Part shown: positions 1-6,574 of the stretch, one piece after another
Numbering within the stretch: the stretch's first letter is position 1
Layout of the letters: the number at the start of each line of letters is the position of its first letter
Origin: Pseudomonadales bacterium
GTDB taxonomy: Bacteria; Pseudomonadota; Gammaproteobacteria; Pseudomonadales; DT-91
Direction of reading: 5' to 3'
Length of the DNA: 17,930 nucleotides
NCBI GenBank assembly: GCA_013215025.1
Contig: JABSRR010000003.1
Location: 1 to 17,930 of the forward strand
The notes under the pieces: generated by a model
Database searches by the model: none
Told to the model about the DNA's origin: nothing
What the model saw: only the letters and a program-made list of their open reading frames with translations
Program-made: the position numbers and the translations under genes

Positions 1-197
1 GCCTCGATTTGGTTTAGGCTTTGTTTCAGGATATCAGCAATAATTTGCTGCTGATCAAGCTTATACAGCTGTGCTAAGGCTTGAACACGAATTAAATCAT
101 GCCGCGGTATGGCTACCTTGACCTGACAGCTATCGTGATGCTTTTCAGCATGATGTTGCCACTGCTGCAGCAGTGCTTCAAAATAGTGGTGTTCCAT
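1..197 (-). CDS. Small pilin-assembly-like protein, 5' part only
   Basis: A reading frame starts at an ATG at 197 and stays open to the left window edge, giving the first 65 residues (MEHHYFEALLQQW...). The visible part is rich in His and Gln at the start, followed by a helix-like segment (LAQLYKLDQQQIIADILKQSL). The pattern resembles short proteobacterial proteins that databases label 'pilin assembly protein' or 'type 1 pili tip component', whose real role is unknown; I recall this likeness and could not check it. No good Shine-Dalgarno sequence precedes the ATG on the minus strand. The gene is transcribed in the same direction as the nuclease gene upstream of it, with 67 bp between them. 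The C-terminus is outside the window. Confidence 0.6.
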   Translation of the reverse strand, partial: MEHHYFEALLQQWQHHAEKHHDSCQVKVAIPRHDLIRVQALAQLYKLDQQQIIADILKQSLNQIE

Positions 198-217
198 AGC
201 AGGAGTTTATGGCTGAA

Positions 218-238
218 TTTCTACAACTATAGTAGAAA
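218..238. repeat. AT-rich inverted repeat TTTCTAC-N7-GTAGAAA
   Basis: Two perfect 7-bp arms flank a 7-bp centre (AACTATA). The element sits 21-41 bp upstream of the small gene starting at 197 and about 30 bp beyond the stop of the nuclease gene ending at 265. It has no T-run on the minus strand, so a terminator is unlikely. On the minus strand the centre contains TACTAT, which could be a -10 box, making an operator over a promoter one reading. I cannot tell which applies. Confidence 0.3.
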
Positions 239-264
239 CTAGCAAGTTTGCCGCATTAACTAAT

Positions 265-1728
265 TTAACGCCGTTGCTGTATGGCAGAAGACTCTGGATA
301 AGGCACCGCTAGAGTATGCAGGTCAATAATGATAGGCGAGCGCGAGAGCTGCTGTTTGATGATATGGTACATGTCTTTCTCAAATACACGTTCGCAGTGT
401 TGCAGGGCATCAAGATCTAATAACTCAGTCTCAATATTGCAGCTACTGGGTAGATTTTCACTGTATAAACAGCTCCATTGGTCAATGTAACAAATCGAGC
501 TAACATTGTGGGTGTGGTTATGCTCAACGATAGCTATGGGGCCATCATAGGGCCAAGGTATCGTTTTATAAGATTGCAGAGCAATGTCGACTCTCAGGTT
601 ATAGCGCGCACTCGATTCTTTACCTTCGCAAGCACCCTGGCACTTTTTTAATTGGCGGGCAAAGCAGGCTTTATTGCTAAGCTTGTCGGCTTGATTAACA
701 GCTTCGCAGAGCTGGTGCTGCTTCAATAATTTATCTAAGGCTTGGTTTGCCTGTTTGCGGCTGCTAAAAAAACCATAGCTGTTTGTGGCAGGTACTTCTC
801 CCGCTAAACTTGCACTTACGCTGAGTTGACGAAAGCCTTCGGCGTTTTCTGTGCTAGTAATGCACCAAAGCTTGGCTGCGCGGCGTTGACGACGGTTAAA
901 GATGGGCTGCAGCTGTTTGATTTGCTGGTCTTCTAATAGCAGCGCGGATAGTTCGCCACCGGTGACAGTTGACTCAATTCTGGCTATCTGTTGGCTCATT
1001 TGCATGGCGCGAGACTTATTAATATCGTCTTTAAAATGCTGCAGCAGGCGCTCGCGCATATGCTTGCTTTTACCTACGTACAGTAAATTGTTAGCTTTGT
1101 CGTAAAAGCGATAAACTCCGAAGGTGTTAGGCGTTGCCTCAAATTCAGCTGGGTCGATACCTTTTGGAATGCTGGGCTGTTTAAATTGCTGCTCAGCAGC
1201 AGCGTTCACCGCATCAATGCCGTGCTCGTCAATAGCAAAATCTAAAAATGCTTTGGTTGCCAACACGTCTGCCATGGCACGATGCGAGACATCGCGCCGG
1301 TAATTCATTTGTTTACAAATATTATCTAAACTGTGGCTAGCCCATTTTGGGTATAAGCTGCGCGCAAGCTTCACGGTGCAGAGTAGTTTAGGCTTAAAAC
1401 CGAATTCGCAAACGCTAAACTGCTTTTTTAAGAAACCAAAGTCGAAACGCACATTATGTGCAATGAAAATACGATCGGCTAAGATGTCATGCAAGTCACT
1501 GGCGACGTCCTCAAAGCTCGGCTTATCCATCAGCATATGATTACTGATGCCGGTAAGCTGGGTGATATAGGCCGGTACATGGTGTCGTGGATTGATCAAT
1601 TGTTCAAAACACGCTGAGGAGCCGTCTTGATTCCACTGCATACAGCCATATTCAGTAATGCCGGCACGAGAGCTGTGTGAGCCGGTCGTTTCGAGGTCTA
1701 CAATGACACAATCTTGGTGGAGCAGCAT
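265..1728 (-). CDS. DnaQ-type 3'-5' exonuclease fused to Cho/UvrC-like GIY-YIG nuclease
   Basis: This 487-aa protein joins two nuclease modules. Residues 1-170 are a DEDDh exonuclease: Exo I has D11 and E13 in VDLETTG, Exo II is IAHNVRFD with D96, and Exo III has H149 and D154 in HRAMAD. Residues about 200-285 are a GIY-YIG domain (GVYRFYD 204-210, YVGKS 217-221, R225/R227, likely catalytic E266). Beyond it, a Cys pair in CQGACEGKES (C363, C367) matches the region after the nuclease domain in Cho, the UvrC-like 3' incision endonuclease. Such fusions are known in proteobacteria and actinobacteria (for example mycobacterial Rv2191) and are presumed to act in DNA repair. The start follows the end of the photolyase gene by 106 bp, so co-transcription is possible. 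No clear Shine-Dalgarno precedes the ATG. The last 100 residues match nothing I recognise. Confidence 0.9.
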   Translation of the reverse strand: MLLHQDCVIVDLETTGSHSSRAGITEYGCMQWNQDGSSACFEQLINPRHHVPAYITQLTGISNHMLMDKPSFEDVASDLHDILADRIFIAHNVRFDFGFLKKQFSVCEFGFKPKLLCTVKLARSLYPKWASHSLDNICKQMNYRRDVSHRAMADVLATKAFLDFAIDEHGIDAVNAAAEQQFKQPSIPKGIDPAEFEATPNTFGVYRFYDKANNLLYVGKSKHMRERLLQHFKDDINKSRAMQMSQQIARIESTVTGGELSALLLEDQQIKQLQPIFNRRQRRAAKLWCITSTENAEGFRQLSVSASLAGEVPATNSYGFFSSRKQANQALDKLLKQHQLCEAVNQADKLSNKACFARQLKKCQGACEGKESSARYNLRVDIALQSYKTIPWPYDGPIAIVEHNHTHNVSSICYIDQWSCLYSENLPSSCNIETELLDLDALQHCERVFEKDMYHIIKQQLSRSPIIIDLHTLAVPYPESSAIQQRR

Positions 1729-1759
1729 GATGGTATTCGCCTGTAATGCCTCAGGGGCT

Positions 1760-1799
1760 AAGCCAATAAATGACTGGCTTTTGTTGCTTACGCAGCAAC
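1760..1799. repeat. Two short stem-loops between photolyase and nuclease genes
   Basis: AAGCCA (1760-1765) pairs with TGGCTT (1775-1780), and GTTGCT (1783-1788) pairs with AGCAAC (1794-1799). Neither is followed by a T-run on the minus strand, so they do not look like a full terminator between photolyase and nuclease. They could partly uncouple the two genes or be chance. Confidence 0.3.
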
Positions 1800-1834
1800 G
1801 ACAACGAAAGATGTGAATTAATCGTAATTCGCCA

Positions 1835-3259
1835 TCACTGGCGTCGTGGCGCGTTCACATGTTGCGATAAAATACGCCGCTTCTCTCGCTGCAGCAGGGG
1901 GTTATCTTTGAAGGCCCAGAGACGATCGCGGGCATGTTTTCCGCTGATCTGAATGTCCAATATCGGTTCTGGATAATCCTCTCCGGGGGTAAATTGATAC
2001 ATCAGAGATTCCATTGCCGTGACCTGCCAGGGTAAATGTTTGAGCGGGGTTGGTAGCTGGTGCAGCTCTGGCAGCCATTCGCTGATAAACGCAGCATCGG
2101 GGTCATGGTCTTGTGACTGTTTTATGGGGTTATAAACCCGAATCGTATTGACCCCAGTTACGCCAGCCTGCATTTGGAATTGCGGATAATGAATACCGGG
2201 CTCAAAATCTAAAAACTGCCGCGCTAAATGTTTCACACCGCGGCGCCAGTCAAGTTGACAATGGTGGCAGAGAAAGCTCACCAGCATCGCGCGCGAACGA
2301 AAATTAAGATAGCCGGTTTGATTAACGCAGCGCATCGCGGCATCAATCAGTGGCAATCCGGTGTGCCCCTGTTGCCAGGCCTGTAAGCGTTGTTCAGCCA
2401 GCTCACCTTCGAGCATGGGAAAGTCATTAAATGCGCGGTTCATGGGCTCGAACTCTATCTCAGGCTCAGATTCAAATTTCTGCATAAAGTGGCAATGCCA
2501 GCTGAGTCTGTCGAGCAGGGCCGATTGTACCCCCTGCCAGCCATATATATTGTGATCGCGAACGAATTGATACATTTGTCGCACGCTTATATGACGGCTG
2601 GCCAAGGGTTTGGATAGACTGCTGCGGTAGGGTTTGCCACGCCCGGCAAAAAATGATTCGAGAGTTTGCCAAGCCTTCTGCTCGCCACCCGCTTGAAAGT
2701 TGGCGTTAGCGCTGCGCCAGGCTGTTGGAATAGTCGCGTGTAAGGGGTGATCGTTAGCGAGGGTCTGCGCTTTGCGTTGCTGCCAAATAGGGGTGGCTTG
2801 CGGTGCTGATAGCATGCTGCGCCCATTGCTTGACCAACTCCTTCTGTTTTTAAGACCGCGAATCACGGCGCCATATGGTGCCTGATGCCATGCAATCTGA
2901 TGCGCTGTAAACCAGCGCTGCATCGCTTTGTCTCGCGCATAGGTGTTAGCTAAGCCGATTTCTTGATGGCTGAACACTGCCTCAATATGCAGCTGACGGT
3001 GAAGCTCCACAAATACCTGCTCTGCATCACCCTGTAATATGCAGATTTGTCCGCGTTGCTGGGCTTTGAGTTGAGCTTGCATATCGCATAAGGATTGGTA
3101 GACAAAGCGCCAGTGTCGCTCGCTATAGTGCGGATCATTGAGCAGTATGGGTTCGAAAATATACAGCAGTAGGAATGGCTTTTCGCTGGCCAACGCTTGG
3201 CAAAGTGGGCTGTGATCTTGCAGTCTTAAGTCACGTTTGAACCAAACAATATTGATCAT
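1835..3259 (-). CDS. Photolyase/cryptochrome family flavoprotein with divergent flavin-side motif
   Basis: The 474-aa protein has the two-domain photolyase layout: an N-terminal alpha/beta antenna domain ([12 protein letters not shown] at 5-16, residues 1-130) and a C-terminal helical FAD-binding domain (about 200-474) with [13 protein letters not shown] (298-310), LDWRRG (336-341) and YNPIKQ (376-381). The expected reaction is blue-light repair of UV pyrimidine dimers. Where E. coli photolyase has WQWAASTG next to FAD, this protein reads FQMQAGVTG (361-369), so the flavin-proximal tryptophan is missing. I recognise this variant from proteins named 'cryptochrome/deoxyribodipyrimidine photolyase family' but do not know its measured activity, so a sensory or different repair role is possible. 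The ATG overlaps the DUF2256 stop (ATGA), which implies translational coupling. The flavin reductase lies just upstream in the same operon. Confidence 0.92.
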   Translation of the reverse strand: MINIVWFKRDLRLQDHSPLCQALASEKPFLLLYIFEPILLNDPHYSERHWRFVYQSLCDMQAQLKAQQRGQICILQGDAEQVFVELHRQLHIEAVFSHQEIGLANTYARDKAMQRWFTAHQIAWHQAPYGAVIRGLKNRRSWSSNGRSMLSAPQATPIWQQRKAQTLANDHPLHATIPTAWRSANANFQAGGEQKAWQTLESFFAGRGKPYRSSLSKPLASRHISVRQMYQFVRDHNIYGWQGVQSALLDRLSWHCHFMQKFESEPEIEFEPMNRAFNDFPMLEGELAEQRLQAWQQGHTGLPLIDAAMRCVNQTGYLNFRSRAMLVSFLCHHCQLDWRRGVKHLARQFLDFEPGIHYPQFQMQAGVTGVNTIRVYNPIKQSQDHDPDAAFISEWLPELHQLPTPLKHLPWQVTAMESLMYQFTPGEDYPEPILDIQISGKHARDRLWAFKDNPLLQREKRRILSQHVNAPRRQ

Positions 3260-3408
3260 TGCTTACCAAAGCTTTGCCGGTGCTGTTTTTGCCGGCGGCA
3301 GCGTTCACTGCAGTATTTCACCTCTGGCCAGTCGCGTTGCCATTTTTTACGCCAGTTAAAGCTAAGGCCGCAGCTGGCGCAAATTTTACTGGGTAAGGGC
3401 TTTTTCAT
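3256..3408 (-). CDS. DUF2256 small zinc-ribbon protein
   Basis: A 50-aa frame with four cysteines in two pairs: C10-x2-C13 and C33-x3-C37. It also has the family core FNWRKKW (17-23) and [10 protein letters not shown] (30-39). This is the DUF2256 pattern, a short cysteine-rich protein often found beside photolyase genes; its function is unknown, and zinc binding is inferred from the Cys spacing. The start at 3408 lies 6 bp after the flavin reductase stop, and its TGA overlaps the photolyase ATG by 4 bp, so it is the middle gene of a tightly packed operon. No clear Shine-Dalgarno is seen, consistent with coupling to the upstream gene. It could stabilise or load the photolyase or bind DNA, but nothing in the sequence decides this. 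Confidence 0.9.
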   Translation of the reverse strand: MKKPLPSKICASCGLSFNWRKKWQRDWPEVKYCSERCRRQKQHRQSFGKQ

Positions 3409-3414
3409 CGCAGG

Positions 3415-4062
3415 CTATTCAGGCATTTTTTGGTAAATCGCACGCTCAACGCTGGCGGGTGGTTTTGTGCTTTGTCGCTGCAGCGTGTAATAGCTGTTTA
3501 AACCAGAGATGCCGGCAACATCTAATTGTTCAAGATCTAACTGGCCTTTCTCGGGCAGGCTATCAAGCTCGATGTGCAGCGCCTCGACTTGGCCAATTAA
3601 TAGCTCAGTATTATTGTCAGGAATGGGAATTTGATTAATCAATTTAAGCCCAATTTTTAACGGCGACTCGGCTACGAAAGGCGCTGGAAACGACTCTAGG
3701 TAGCAAGCTTGAAAGCCACATTCCTCAAATTCACTGACCTCGGGTTTAAAGCGAATCGACGTGTCGTGCGCCTGATCGACCATGTCGCTTGGAATATGAT
3801 TAATCGTAAAATGGCCGGTTTGCATAATATTATTGTAGGTGTCACGCGGAGCACGGCCTTGCGGTCGAACGACAAAGCCCAATAAAGGCGGGTGACTGCC
3901 AAGGTGCACCACCGAACTGAAAATGGCTAGATTTTCTAGCCCTTGTTCGCTTACCGTGCCAATCATATTGCCAGGCTTAATGCCGGTAATGGCGTTAATA
4001 AGATGTGTGCGGGTATTGCGCTCAAGAGTGTCAATATCTTCAGCAGAGTAAAACAGAGTCAT
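3415..4062 (-). CDS. Flavin reductase-like FMN-binding protein
   Basis: This 215-aa protein has the split-barrel flavin reductase fold signature. It shows GNMIGTVSEQGLENLAIFSS (31-50), the region that normally contacts the flavin phosphate, followed by PPLLGFVVRP and then a conserved TGHFTINHI strand (82-90). Members bind FMN and often use NAD(P)H to supply reduced flavin to a partner; some are oxidoreductases in their own right. The ATG at 4062 has AAGG six bases upstream, a reasonable ribosome binding site. It is the first gene of the flavin reductase-DUF2256-photolyase operon, with 6 bp to the next start. Supply of reduced flavin to the photolyase is an attractive idea from the context only, since photolyase uses FAD and is normally reduced by light. 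Confidence 0.85.
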   Translation of the reverse strand: MTLFYSAEDIDTLERNTRTHLINAITGIKPGNMIGTVSEQGLENLAIFSSVVHLGSHPPLLGFVVRPQGRAPRDTYNNIMQTGHFTINHIPSDMVDQAHDTSIRFKPEVSEFEECGFQACYLESFPAPFVAESPLKIGLKLINQIPIPDNNTELLIGQVEALHIELDSLPEKGQLDLEQLDVAGISGLNSYYTLQRQSTKPPASVERAIYQKMPE

Positions 4063-4198
4063 GCGATGCCTTATTAATTATCAGTTGTGTTTTACGCGTA
4101 AAGTCAGTGATTGGTTTGCTTGACTGGACTTAGTGTTACGGAAGCTTATCAGGCTCGCGTGCTTTACTGTAGGCAAAGTCGAATGGCAGAGAAATGCA

Positions 4199-4228
4199 AT
4201 TATAAGTCGGCTAAGATGCAGCCGTAAA
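4199..4228 (-). promoter_or_regulatory. Candidate sigma70 promoter for the photolyase operon
   Basis: On the minus strand TTTACG (4228-4223) and a perfect TATAAT (4204-4199) are separated by 18 bp. Transcription would begin near 4192, giving a leader of about 130 nt to the flavin reductase ATG. The -10 is ideal and the -35 matches consensus at four of six positions. Confidence 0.45.
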
Positions 4229-4247
4229 TCCTGATAAGATGGATTTA
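4225..4247. repeat. Inverted repeat TAAATCC-N9-GGATTTA, operator candidate
   Basis: Perfect 7-bp arms with a 9-bp centre. The arm nearer the gene overlaps the -35 box of the predicted photolyase-operon promoter, which is where a repressor or activator dimer would sit. I do not recognise the motif as the site of a named regulator. Confidence 0.35.
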
Positions 4248-4389
4248 GCGTGGACTCACTATTTCCGACAATATATTAGCCAAATTATTAATAGAGTTCG
4301 GCAAAATATGTCAGGTTTGATGCAATAGAGGCAATAGGGTTTGAGTCAAAATGCGCGTAAAGTGTTTGTCTTGATGTTGAAGAAGCTCT

Positions 4390-4440
4390 GCTTAATCGAA
4401 TATCAACGATTAAGCATATACGATTAACCAAGTACGATTA
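4390..4440. repeat. CGATTA repeats at exact 14-bp spacing plus a 9-bp stem-loop
   Basis: CGATTA occurs at 4407, 4421 and 4435, exactly 14 bp apart, and the last copy contains the DUF3501 stop codon. The first copy also forms a perfect 9-bp stem, GCTTAATCG (4390-4398) with CGATTAAGC (4407-4415), around an 8-nt loop. On the minus strand this stem lies 23-48 nt past the DUF3501 stop, where a terminator would be, but it is followed by AGAGCTTCTT rather than a T-run. Confidence 0.5.
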
Positions 4441-5037
4441 GCCATGGTAGCGAATCAGGTCTTGTCGCAATGACTGTGCGGTAGACTCCGCTAAGGTCAG
4501 CGCTGAAACGGCAAGTTCAGGGTGGTCACAGCCTGCGAAAATTTTTCCTCCTTCGACGCAATCATCAATCATTGCTTGCGTGAGTTCAAAGCGTAAAAAA
4601 TGCACGCTGGAGGTTTTTTCTTCATTGCTGCGCTCAATATCCTCATCAGCGATGGCATATACTTTATTGTGACCATCGATCTGCACCCAAATTTGATGTT
4701 CTATCCCCCACAGTTGCTGCAGGGCAAGGCGGCGCTGGCTTTCATCGTCATAGGCCAGCATAAATGTCGCTTTCCAATTATTGCCGTCAGGAATCAAAGG
4801 GTTGTAAGCATCTAACTCATCTTGTATGCCGCTGGCTTCGAAAATTTTCTCGATGCGAAGCATTTCCTGAATCTGATAGCGAATGGTTTTTTTGTCCTCG
4901 AACATCAATCGTGCATGATCGTTAAGACAGACTAGGCGTGATTTTTTATAAGCAATTACCTCACGCCTGAATGCACTGCGCTGCACCGAATATTCTTCTA
5001 AACTCCATAAATCGTTGCGTTGTAACTGCACTGTCAT
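4438..5037 (-). CDS. DUF3501 family protein
   Basis: The 199-aa protein begins MTVQLQRNDLWSLEEY and carries the DUF3501 hallmarks: a VCLNDHARLMFEDKKTIRYQIQEMLRIEKI segment in the N-terminal third (given here as its start VCLNDHARLMFED and end QEMLRIEKI) and GCDHP near residues 176-180. The function of the family is unknown. I chose the ATG at 5037 because AGGAG lies seven bases upstream. A longer frame from 5130 would add 31 residues overlapping the end of the Fe-S gene and has no support. It is the last gene of the rubrerythrin operon, 34 bp after the Fe-S protein stop. In other proteobacteria DUF3501 genes sit next to the same partners, which suggests a shared redox or peroxide-stress role. 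No signal peptide or membrane span is seen, so it is probably cytoplasmic. Confidence 0.87.
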   Translation of the reverse strand: MTVQLQRNDLWSLEEYSVQRSAFRREVIAYKKSRLVCLNDHARLMFEDKKTIRYQIQEMLRIEKIFEASGIQDELDAYNPLIPDGNNWKATFMLAYDDESQRRLALQQLWGIEHQIWVQIDGHNKVYAIADEDIERSNEEKTSSVHFLRFELTQAMIDDCVEGGKIFAGCDHPELAVSALTLAESTAQSLRQDLIRYHG

Positions 5038-5071
5038 AATGTCACTCCTGGTATGCTTGAAGCCGATATGC

Positions 5072-6505
5072 TCATAAATCGTAGGCCATACGAAGTAAGG
5101 TGATAGGGTGCAGCGCTGCACTGTGATCACTGAGTTCGGCTAGGTGCTGACCTGCCATTGGGCAGTCTGAACTGAGAAAACGTGCCTGCTGCTGATTCAG
5201 TTTTTTGACCAGTGGTTTAGCGATTTTTACCGCAAAGGGGTAAGACTCGGCTTTTACGGCATAAGTGCCATCATGCCCCGAGCAACGCTCTTGCACATGC
5301 ACCTGGGTATCTGGCACCAGCTGTAAGATTTCACGTGCCTTGATACCAATATTCTGCACGCGTAGGTGGCAGGCAATATGGTAGCTAATATCGCCAAGCG
5401 ATTGTTTAAACTCGGTGTTCATGCCGCCCGCCTTGTAGCGGATGTGGAGATACTCAAAAGGGTCAAAAAATGCCTGCTGCACTTTTTTAACCGCCTCGTC
5501 GTCGGGAAATAGCAACGGCAGCTCTTGTTTGAACATCAATACACAGGAGGGCACCAAGGCCGTGAGATCGTAGCCTTGGTCAACTTTTTCCGCCAGCGCT
5601 GGAATATTAAACGCTTTCGCTTTAGCAACGGCATCGAGATCGCCAAGCTCAAGTTTAGGCATGCCGCAGCAACGCTCTTGTTCGACAAGTTCGATGGCTA
5701 TTTGGTTATGTTGAAATACTTTGAAAATATCTTCGCCTATTTCCGGCCGGTTGTAATTGCCGTAACAGCTGGCAAACAAAGCGAGTTTGCCGCTGGTATT
5801 GGCTAGGGGTTTAGCCTTGAGCGGCAAAGATTGCTGTTTTAGGCGTTTGCGCATGGTGCGGTGATGGTATTCTGGCACCGGCGCCTGATGATGCACACCG
5901 GCGGCTTTTTCGAATAGCTGACGGAAACTGGGCTGCTTGTTTAACCGGTTGACGGTAATGTCAATGAGCGGGATGCTGGCCAGTTTACCCACCGTATCAG
6001 TATCGGACAGCAGGGTATTGCGCACCGAGCTGCCTTGCTGCTTAAATTTGACTGCTTTCGCGCGCAGCATTAAATGAGGAAAGTCGAGCTGCCACTCATG
6101 CGGCGGCACATAGGGGCATTTACTCATATAGCACAGGTCGCATAAGTAGCATTGATCAACCACTTTTTGAAAGTCTGCTTTGTCAACGCTATCGATTTCG
6201 AAGCTGTCTGATTCATCGATTAAATCGAATAAGGTTGGAAAAGACTCGCATAAGCTGACGCAGCGACGACAGCCGTGACAGATATCAAAGACCCGTTCTA
6301 ATTCCTGCTCTAAATTATCTTGATCCCAAAATGCGGGCTCTTGCCAGGCAATAGGGTGGCGGGTAGGCGCATCAAGACTGCCTTCACGGCTGAACACCCC
6401 GTCGCGGCTGGCAGCTTGAGGGCTACCGCTGGCGTTGATCGGGTTTAACACATTTTCAGCAGGCGAACCTGATGCCTCACCGTCGCTATTTTGTAAGTCA
6501 GTCAT
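5072..6505 (-). CDS. GlpC/HdrD-like Fe-S protein with CCG domains
   Basis: Counting from the ATG at 6505 (477 aa), residues 76-86 hold CHGCRRCVSLC and 119-130 hold CYLCDLCYMSKC, two ferredoxin-like [4Fe-4S] motifs. CCG-type cysteine-rich domains follow: C247 with the ERCCGMP motif (C279, C280), and C379 with ERCSGHDG (C408), where the second Cys of the usual pair is Ser. These domains occur in GlpC, LutA and heterodisulfide reductase subunits and pass electrons to a partner. There is no membrane anchor. Residues 1-50 are a low-complexity extension with two ASGSP copies; homologs as I recall them begin near REGSLDAPTRHP. A frame from a TTG at 6544 is possible but falls inside a stem-loop, and neither start has a good Shine-Dalgarno. 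It lies between rubrerythrin and DUF3501 genes. Confidence 0.87.
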   Translation of the reverse strand: MTDLQNSDGEASGSPAENVLNPINASGSPQAASRDGVFSREGSLDAPTRHPIAWQEPAFWDQDNLEQELERVFDICHGCRRCVSLCESFPTLFDLIDESDSFEIDSVDKADFQKVVDQCYLCDLCYMSKCPYVPPHEWQLDFPHLMLRAKAVKFKQQGSSVRNTLLSDTDTVGKLASIPLIDITVNRLNKQPSFRQLFEKAAGVHHQAPVPEYHHRTMRKRLKQQSLPLKAKPLANTSGKLALFASCYGNYNRPEIGEDIFKVFQHNQIAIELVEQERCCGMPKLELGDLDAVAKAKAFNIPALAEKVDQGYDLTALVPSCVLMFKQELPLLFPDDEAVKKVQQAFFDPFEYLHIRYKAGGMNTEFKQSLGDISYHIACHLRVQNIGIKAREILQLVPDTQVHVQERCSGHDGTYAVKAESYPFAVKIAKPLVKKLNQQQARFLSSDCPMAGQHLAELSDHSAALHPITLLRMAYDL

Positions 6506-6530
6506 AGTTAAGATTGTTGCTGCTGGCGAC

Positions 6531-6563
6531 TGCCCAATGGCCAAGCTTATTAACCATTGGGCA
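6531..6563. repeat. Perfect 10-bp stem-loop between rubrerythrin and Fe-S genes
   Basis: TGCCCAATGG (6531-6540) pairs exactly with CCATTGGGCA (6554-6563) around a 13-nt loop containing an AAGCTT palindrome. On the minus strand it begins 11 nt after the rubrerythrin stop and ends 25 nt before the Fe-S ATG. It is followed by GTCGCC, not a T-run, so it is more likely an RNA-stability or partial-readthrough element than a full intrinsic terminator. Confidence 0.6.
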
Positions 6564-6574
6564 TAATCAGCAGT

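Larger units (their letters stand above)
4063..4437. other. Non-coding gap upstream of the photolyase operon
   Basis: This 375-bp stretch separates the DUF3501 stop from the flavin reductase start. I found no convincing small gene on either strand. It holds a candidate promoter (4199-4228), an inverted repeat at its -35 box (4225-4247), a small stem CGGCT/AGCCG (4208-4224), a tandem GCAATAGAG/GCAATAGGG near 4322-4340, and the CGATTA repeats at the right end. Confidence 0.6.

Noticed and set aside
211-234. Plus-strand ATG after AGGAG (seven codons)
   Set aside because: The frame MAEFLQL stops at once; it is a chance ribosome-site match on the opposite strand of the intergenic gap.
265-1728. 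GIY-YIG domain as a homing endonuclease or mobile element
   Set aside because: It is fused to a DnaQ exonuclease and followed by the Cho-type Cys region, with no intron, inverted repeat or other mobile sign nearby.
1742-1755. LexA (SOS) box before the nuclease gene
   Set aside because: CTGTAATGCCTCAG has a half-site resemblance but is 14 bp rather than 16 bp, and the second half is imperfect.
2361-2826. Open frames on both strands across the photolyase gene
   Set aside because: They are shadows of a well-supported conserved gene, with no ribosome binding sites or recognisable protein features.
1835-3259. Assignment of the photolyase to the NewPHL group
   Set aside because: As I recall, NewPHLs have an inverted domain order, while this protein has a normal N-terminal antenna domain and C-terminal FAD domain.
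5038-5130. A 31-residue N-terminal extension of the DUF3501 protein
   Set aside because: It overlaps the end of the Fe-S gene, and AGGAG sits seven bases before the ATG at 5037.
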